DNA of 64,000 nt, taken from positions 2,784,001 to 2,848,000 of the forward strand of contig NZ_CP032544.1 in NCBI RefSeq assembly GCF_003867075.1. The letters run 5' to 3'. Positions within the stretch are counted from its first letter, which is position 1, and every line of letters starts with the position of its first letter. Below are positions 60,481 through 64,000 of this stretch, one piece after another. The notes below the pieces were generated by a model. That model had not been told where the DNA came from. It saw nothing but the letters and a program-made list of their open reading frames with translations, and searched no databases. This stretch comes from Tenacibaculum mesophilum (GTDB lineage Bacteria > Bacteroidota > Bacteroidia > Flavobacteriales > Flavobacteriaceae). Position numbers and translations under genes: made by a program.

Positions 60481-61893
60481 ATGAGGATTCTAATCACAGG
60501 AACAACGGGTTATATAGGTAAAAGATTAATACCTATGCTGTTGTCAGAACAGCATGAACTTGTATGCTGTGTTAGAGATGTACGTAGAATTCCATTAGAA
60601 TTTAAAGATAATACACAAATATCTTTTCTAGAAATAGATTTCTTAAAGCCTAAAAAAGAGCTGCCTAAAAATATTGATGCAGCTTATTATTTGATACACT
60701 CTATGTCTACAAGTAGTAGTGACTTCTCTAAGTTAGAATCGGATTGTGCAAATAATTTTAAGAGTCTATTAGAAAAAACTATGTGTAAGCAGGTTGTGTA
60801 TTTGAGTGGTATTGTAAACGATAATTCATTGTCAAAGCATTTAAAATCGAGATATGAGGTAGAAAAAATACTACAATCAAAAACGTATACAGTAACAACT
60901 TTTAGAGCAGGAATAATAGTAGGAAGTGGTAGTGCGTCATTTGAAATTATAAGAGACCTTGTAGAAAAACTTCCTATTATGATAACTCCAAAATGGTTGT
61001 ATACAAAAACACAGCCTATTGCAATAAGAGATGTTTTAACATACTTAACAAAATCGTTATTAGAAGAGAGAGTGTACGATAAATCATTTGATATCTATGG
61101 TCCAGAAATTCTCACATATAAAGAAATGTTATTACAGTTTGCTGAGGTAAGAAAGTTAAATAGAATTATATTCACAGTGCCATTTTTATCACCAAAGCTA
61201 TCATCTTATTGGTTGTACTTTGTTACCTCAACTTCGTTTAATTTGGCAAAATCACTCGTAGATAGTATGACTGTTGAGGTTATAGGGAGTAAAAGCAATA
61301 TTAATGAAATAATTGAAGTAACACCTATTACTTATAAACAGGCGGTAAAAAAAGCTTTTGTTAAAATAGCGCAAAATTCCGTTATATCAAGTTGGAAAGA
61401 TGCTAAGGTAAGTGGTGTTTTTAGAAAAGAATATTTTCAATACATAAACCTTCCTAAGTATGGGTGCTTTATTGATGAAAGAATCAGAAAAGTTTCAGAT
61501 GAAAACATAACACTTAAGAAAATATGGGAAATAGGAGGTAAGCGAGGTTGGTATAAATTTACTTTTTTATGGAAAGTAAGAGGTTTTATAGATCAAGTTT
61601 TTGGAGGTGTTGGGTTGCGTAGAGGTAGAAGAGATCCGACTGAGTTAGAGCCAGGAGATGCGCTTGACTTTTGGCGTGTATTATTAGCGGATAAAGATAA
61701 TAAACGTTTATTGCTCTTTGCAGAAATGAAACTACCAGGAGAGGCATGGTTAGAGTATGTTATTAAAGACGGCTTACTTTATCAAAAAGCAGTATTCAGA
61801 CCTAAAGGAATATGGGGTAGAGTTTATTGGTTTGCTGTTTTACCGTTTCATGGACTTATATTTAAGCAACTCATTAATTTTTTATCAAAATAA
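60481..61893 (+). CDS. SDR-family oxidoreductase with DUF2867 domain
   Basis: The 470-residue protein has an N-terminal Rossmann fold '[19 protein letters not shown]' (3-21) of the atypical, complex-I-subunit-like SDR type, and a C-terminal DUF2867 domain (about 320-470). The latter has '[27 protein letters not shown]' spacing and '[14 protein letters not shown]'. The family's substrate is unknown. The YxxxK pair is not clear, so binding of NAD(P) without classic catalysis is possible. It starts 2 bases after the flavin reductase and is followed by the DUF2256/photolyase genes, a known neighbourhood for this protein type. Confidence 0.85.
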   Translation: MRILITGTTGYIGKRLIPMLLSEQHELVCCVRDVRRIPLEFKDNTQISFLEIDFLKPKKELPKNIDAAYYLIHSMSTSSSDFSKLESDCANNFKSLLEKTMCKQVVYLSGIVNDNSLSKHLKSRYEVEKILQSKTYTVTTFRAGIIVGSGSASFEIIRDLVEKLPIMITPKWLYTKTQPIAIRDVLTYLTKSLLEERVYDKSFDIYGPEILTYKEMLLQFAEVRKLNRIIFTVPFLSPKLSSYWLYFVTSTSFNLAKSLVDSMTVEVIGSKSNINEIIEVTPITYKQAVKKAFVKIAQNSVISSWKDAKVSGVFRKEYFQYINLPKYGCFIDERIRKVSDENITLKKIWEIGGKRGWYKFTFLWKVRGFIDQVFGGVGLRRGRRDPTELEPGDALDFWRVLLADKDNKRLLLFAEMKLPGEAWLEYVIKDGLLYQKAVFRPKGIWGRVYWFAVLPFHGLIFKQLINFLSK

Positions 61894-61904
61894 TTTGTAC
61901 AAAA

Positions 61905-62048
61905 TTGAAAAAACAGCACTTACCAACCAAAATTTGTAAAGTTTGTGGGCTTTCTTTTTCATGGAGGAAGAAATGGGAAGCTAGTTGGAGTGAAGTAAAA
62001 TACTGTAGTAAAAAATGCAGGAAAAACAAAAACAAGAATGCACCTTAA
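61905..62048 (+). CDS. DUF2256 zinc-finger-like mini-protein
   Basis: Starting at TTG (61905), a 47-residue protein reads [16 protein letters not shown] and onwards. It has two cysteine pairs, Cys11-x2-Cys14 and Cys34-x3-Cys38, with '[16 protein letters not shown]', the DUF2256 pattern. It is likely a small zinc-binding protein. The gene overlaps the start of the DASH-type cryptochrome gene by 34 bases in another frame. DUF2256 genes commonly sit beside photolyases, which supports the call. Confidence 0.85.
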   Translation: MKKQHLPTKICKVCGLSFSWRKKWEASWSEVKYCSKKCRKNKNKNAP

Positions 62049-63304
62049 TTTGGTTTAGAAACGATTTAAGAGTTCGTGATAACAAACTGTTAAAAGAAGC
62101 AATAGCGACTAAACGTTATTTGGTGGCTTTTTATGCGTTTGATCCTGTGTTTTTTAAACGTCAATATTCTTTTGAGAGAACAGGAAAATTCCGTCTTTGT
62201 TTTTTAATTGAAACATTAAAAGAATTAAAAGAGAATTTAGCTAAATATAATATACCTTTTTATGTAGGGTTAAAAAAAACAGAAACCGTTGTTAGAGAGA
62301 TTCAAAACGATTTCTTAATTACTACGCTAGTTTATCAAGAAGATGAAACTAGTGATGAAAAAGATATAGAAAAGAGAGTAAGAAAAGTAGTTGGTAGTAA
62401 GGTAAAAAAGATAAGGGTAACAAATCAATATTTGTATGAGCCACATCAAATAGATACGTTATTTAACAAAAAATACCCGTTGTCTTTTTCATCTTTTAGA
62501 AATAAAGTTGAAAAAAAATTAGATGTAGACACAGAATTAAATTATCATTTACCCTATCAGGATATATATTCTCAGGCATTTTTTGAAATACCAAACTGTT
62601 CTCGTGCAGAAAAATTTTTAGGAAATTCTTTTCCTTTTAAAGGAGGAGAAAAGCAAGCGTCAGTAAGGTTGAAAAGTTATTTTTTTGAAACAAAAAAAGT
62701 GATTGACTACAAGAAAACACGAAATAATTTATTAGGAATAAATTGTAGTACAAAATTTTCACCTTGGTTATCTAATGGATCTATTAGTGTAAAAACAATT
62801 TATAAAGAACTAAAGAGATTTGAAGACGAATATGAGGCAAATTCATCAACATATTGGGTGTATTTTGAGTTGTTATGGAGAGAGTTCTTTAAACATGCAG
62901 TTCGTTATCACAAAAATAACTTCTTCAAATTAGGGGGTATTCAGAAAAAAACGATACTAAGTATTCATGATAATAAGGTGATAAAAAATTGGGTTTTAGG
63001 TAATACTACATCTGATTTTGTAAACGCTAATATGATAGAGTTAAGAAAAACAGGTTGGATGAGTAATAGAGGAAGGCAAAACGTAGCATCTTATTTTGTA
63101 CATAACTTACAGCAAGATTGGAGGATTGGGGCAGCCTACTTTGAATCTTTGTTAGTAGATTATGATCCGCACAGTAATTATGGTAACTGGATGTATATAG
63201 CAGGAGTAGGAAATAGTTCTGAGAGTAAAAAGTTTGATATAGAATGGCAAGCTAATACATATGATAAGTATGGGGAATTTAGAGCTAAATGGATTGATAA
63301 GTAA
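62015..63304 (+). CDS. DASH-type cryptochrome/photolyase
   Basis: The 429-residue protein begins with the photolyase domain '[17 protein letters not shown]' (10-26) and has a C-terminal FAD-binding part with '[12 protein letters not shown]', '[15 protein letters not shown]', '[25 protein letters not shown]' and '[24 protein letters not shown]'. This is the DASH pattern, with repair of cyclobutane dimers in single-stranded DNA and a possible blue-light signalling role. It starts inside the DUF2256 gene and ends 1 base into the next photolyase. Confidence 0.92.
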   Translation: MQEKQKQECTLIWFRNDLRVRDNKLLKEAIATKRYLVAFYAFDPVFFKRQYSFERTGKFRLCFLIETLKELKENLAKYNIPFYVGLKKTETVVREIQNDFLITTLVYQEDETSDEKDIEKRVRKVVGSKVKKIRVTNQYLYEPHQIDTLFNKKYPLSFSSFRNKVEKKLDVDTELNYHLPYQDIYSQAFFEIPNCSRAEKFLGNSFPFKGGEKQASVRLKSYFFETKKVIDYKKTRNNLLGINCSTKFSPWLSNGSISVKTIYKELKRFEDEYEANSSTYWVYFELLWREFFKHAVRYHKNNFFKLGGIQKKTILSIHDNKVIKNWVLGNTTSDFVNANMIELRKTGWMSNRGRQNVASYFVHNLQQDWRIGAAYFESLLVDYDPHSNYGNWMYIAGVGNSSESKKFDIEWQANTYDKYGEFRAKWIDK

Positions 63305-64000
63305 TGGACGTAATACTTAGAGTGCTTTTAGGTGATCAGTTAAACGAATCTCATAGCTGGTTTAAGCAAAAAAACAAAAAAGTAGTGTATGCTATGTTTG
63401 AAATGAAGCAAGAAACGGAGTATGTAAAACATCATATACAAAAAGTTGTAGGGTTTTTCTTAGCAATGAGGAGTTTTGCTAAAAAACTAGAAGAGAAAGG
63501 TCACGCAGTAGAGTATTTTAAAATATCAGATTCGCATAACACGCACAATCTTATAAAAAATATTAAAGTATTACAAAAAAAATACTCAATTACAAAAATT
63601 GAATATCAGTTGCCTGACGAGTTTCGTTTAGATGTGCAATTTAAAAATGAACTCAAGAGCTTACAGATACCAGTTAAATCGTATGATACAGAACATTTTT
63701 ACACTACAAGGAATGAGTTAAAAGAGTTTTCTGAAGGTAGAAAGAAAACAGTTATGGAAGATTTTTATCGCTATATGAGGAAAAAGCATAAGATACTTGT
63801 AGAAAATAATGAACCAGTTGGCGGTAAATGGAATTATGATGCATCTAACAGAAAAAAATGGAATCAAGATGAATTAGTTCCTTTGCCTTATGAGACTAAT
63901 ATTGACTGTAAAGCATTATTAAAAGAGCTTAATGAAGCAGAAGTGGTTACATTTGGAGAAGAAACATTAACTTTTACTTATCCAATAAATAGAGAACAAG
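63304..64000 (+). CDS. FeS-type cryptochrome/photolyase (PhrB/CryB-like), 3' truncated by window
   Basis: The first 232 residues lie in the window and the reading frame runs off its end. 'ILRVLLGDQLNESHSWF' (4-20) is the N-terminus of the bacterial iron-sulfur cryptochrome/photolyase family (PhrB type; about 500 residues), whose FeS ligands are in the missing C-terminal half. 'YDTEHFYTTRNELKEF' (134-149) and 'GGKWNYDASNRKKW' (about 182-195) match that family. These enzymes repair (6-4) photoproducts. Coupled to the DASH gene by a 1-base overlap. Confidence 0.88.
   Translation, partial: MDVILRVLLGDQLNESHSWFKQKNKKVVYAMFEMKQETEYVKHHIQKVVGFFLAMRSFAKKLEEKGHAVEYFKISDSHNTHNLIKNIKVLQKKYSITKIEYQLPDEFRLDVQFKNELKSLQIPVKSYDTEHFYTTRNELKEFSEGRKKTVMEDFYRYMRKKHKILVENNEPVGGKWNYDASNRKKWNQDELVPLPYETNIDCKALLKELNEAEVVTFGEETLTFTYPINREQ

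Noticed and set aside
61757..61939. Open frame overlapping the end of the SDR/DUF2867 gene
   Set aside because: It lies in another frame of a conserved domain and has no start context; the DUF2256 gene just after it is the real small gene.
1..64000. CRISPR arrays, insertion sequences, tRNA or rRNA genes, phage remnants
   Set aside because: No repeat-spacer pattern, transposase, integrase or structural RNA pattern was seen on either strand by eye; a covariance-model scan could still find a tRNA I missed.

Overview
The window looks like the chromosome of a marine-type Flavobacteriaceae (Bacteroidota), for example a Tenacibaculum or Polaribacter relative. This is inferred from the very AT-rich sequence, promoters of the Bacteroidota form TTTG-N17-20-TAnnTTTG with no Shine-Dalgarno consensus, PorT-like barrels, GSCFA and DUF3098 proteins, an SDR-type threonine dehydrogenase and a zeaxanthin-type carotenoid cluster. 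I saw no rRNA, tRNA, CRISPR array, insertion sequence or prophage. Almost all of the sequence is coding, and many operons end in clear intrinsic terminators.

Region by region: 1-3.7 kb holds the end of an RND efflux adaptor and its pump. 3.7-10.2 kb holds recX, a lipoprotein, threonine dehydrogenase, a thioredoxin-like protein and the minus-strand operon ftsX-DUF3098-uppP-truB, plus methylmalonyl-CoA epimerase. 10.2-15.1 kb is an accessory-looking block: three minus-strand genes of unknown function, one of them DUF2589, diverge across a 0.4 kb intergenic region from an unknown gene, a 7-TM protein, a histidine kinase and a LuxR-type response regulator. 15.1-20.1 kb has rbfA, a lipoprotein-export-type permease, dusB, and a coupled pair of an Lgt-like membrane enzyme and a radical SAM enzyme resembling tetraether lipid synthase (MJ0619/Tes family), followed by a small membrane protein.

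20.2-31 kb has lepA, a zinc peptidase, asparaginase, an ExbB/ExbD energiser operon, a PorT-like barrel, a degenerate PAP2 protein, rpoN and asnS. 31-38 kb is the minus-strand growth block (rplM-rpsI, rpsB-tsf, pyrH, frr, MMPL transporter). 38-50.4 kb has a TonB-dependent-receptor-like barrel, an OmpA-like lipoprotein, apbE, a methyltransferase, map, a thioredoxin lipoprotein, gpmI, small envelope proteins, an M48 protease and an unusually long aromatic amino acid hydroxylase with a rhodanese.

51.4-64 kb looks like a light-response island. A MerR-type regulator keeps the adenosylcobalamin photoreceptor motifs of CarH (W-x9-EH and ExHxxG). It is followed by a fasciclin lipoprotein, then a nearly gapless run of crtI, crtB, an unknown gene, crtZ, a fused CrtY(c/d) cyclase, tspO, a TetR-like regulator, an ABC1 kinase, a flavin reductase, an SDR/DUF2867 protein, a DUF2256 mini-protein, a DASH-type cryptochrome and an FeS-type photolyase that runs off the window. 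The inferred logic is that light, sensed through B12, induces zeaxanthin and DNA photorepair together.

The two most promising leads for undescribed biology are the Lgt-like/Tes-like pair (17.8-20.1 kb) and the DUF2589/two-component block (10.2-15.1 kb). All assignments come from reading the sequence and remembered family motifs; no database search was run.
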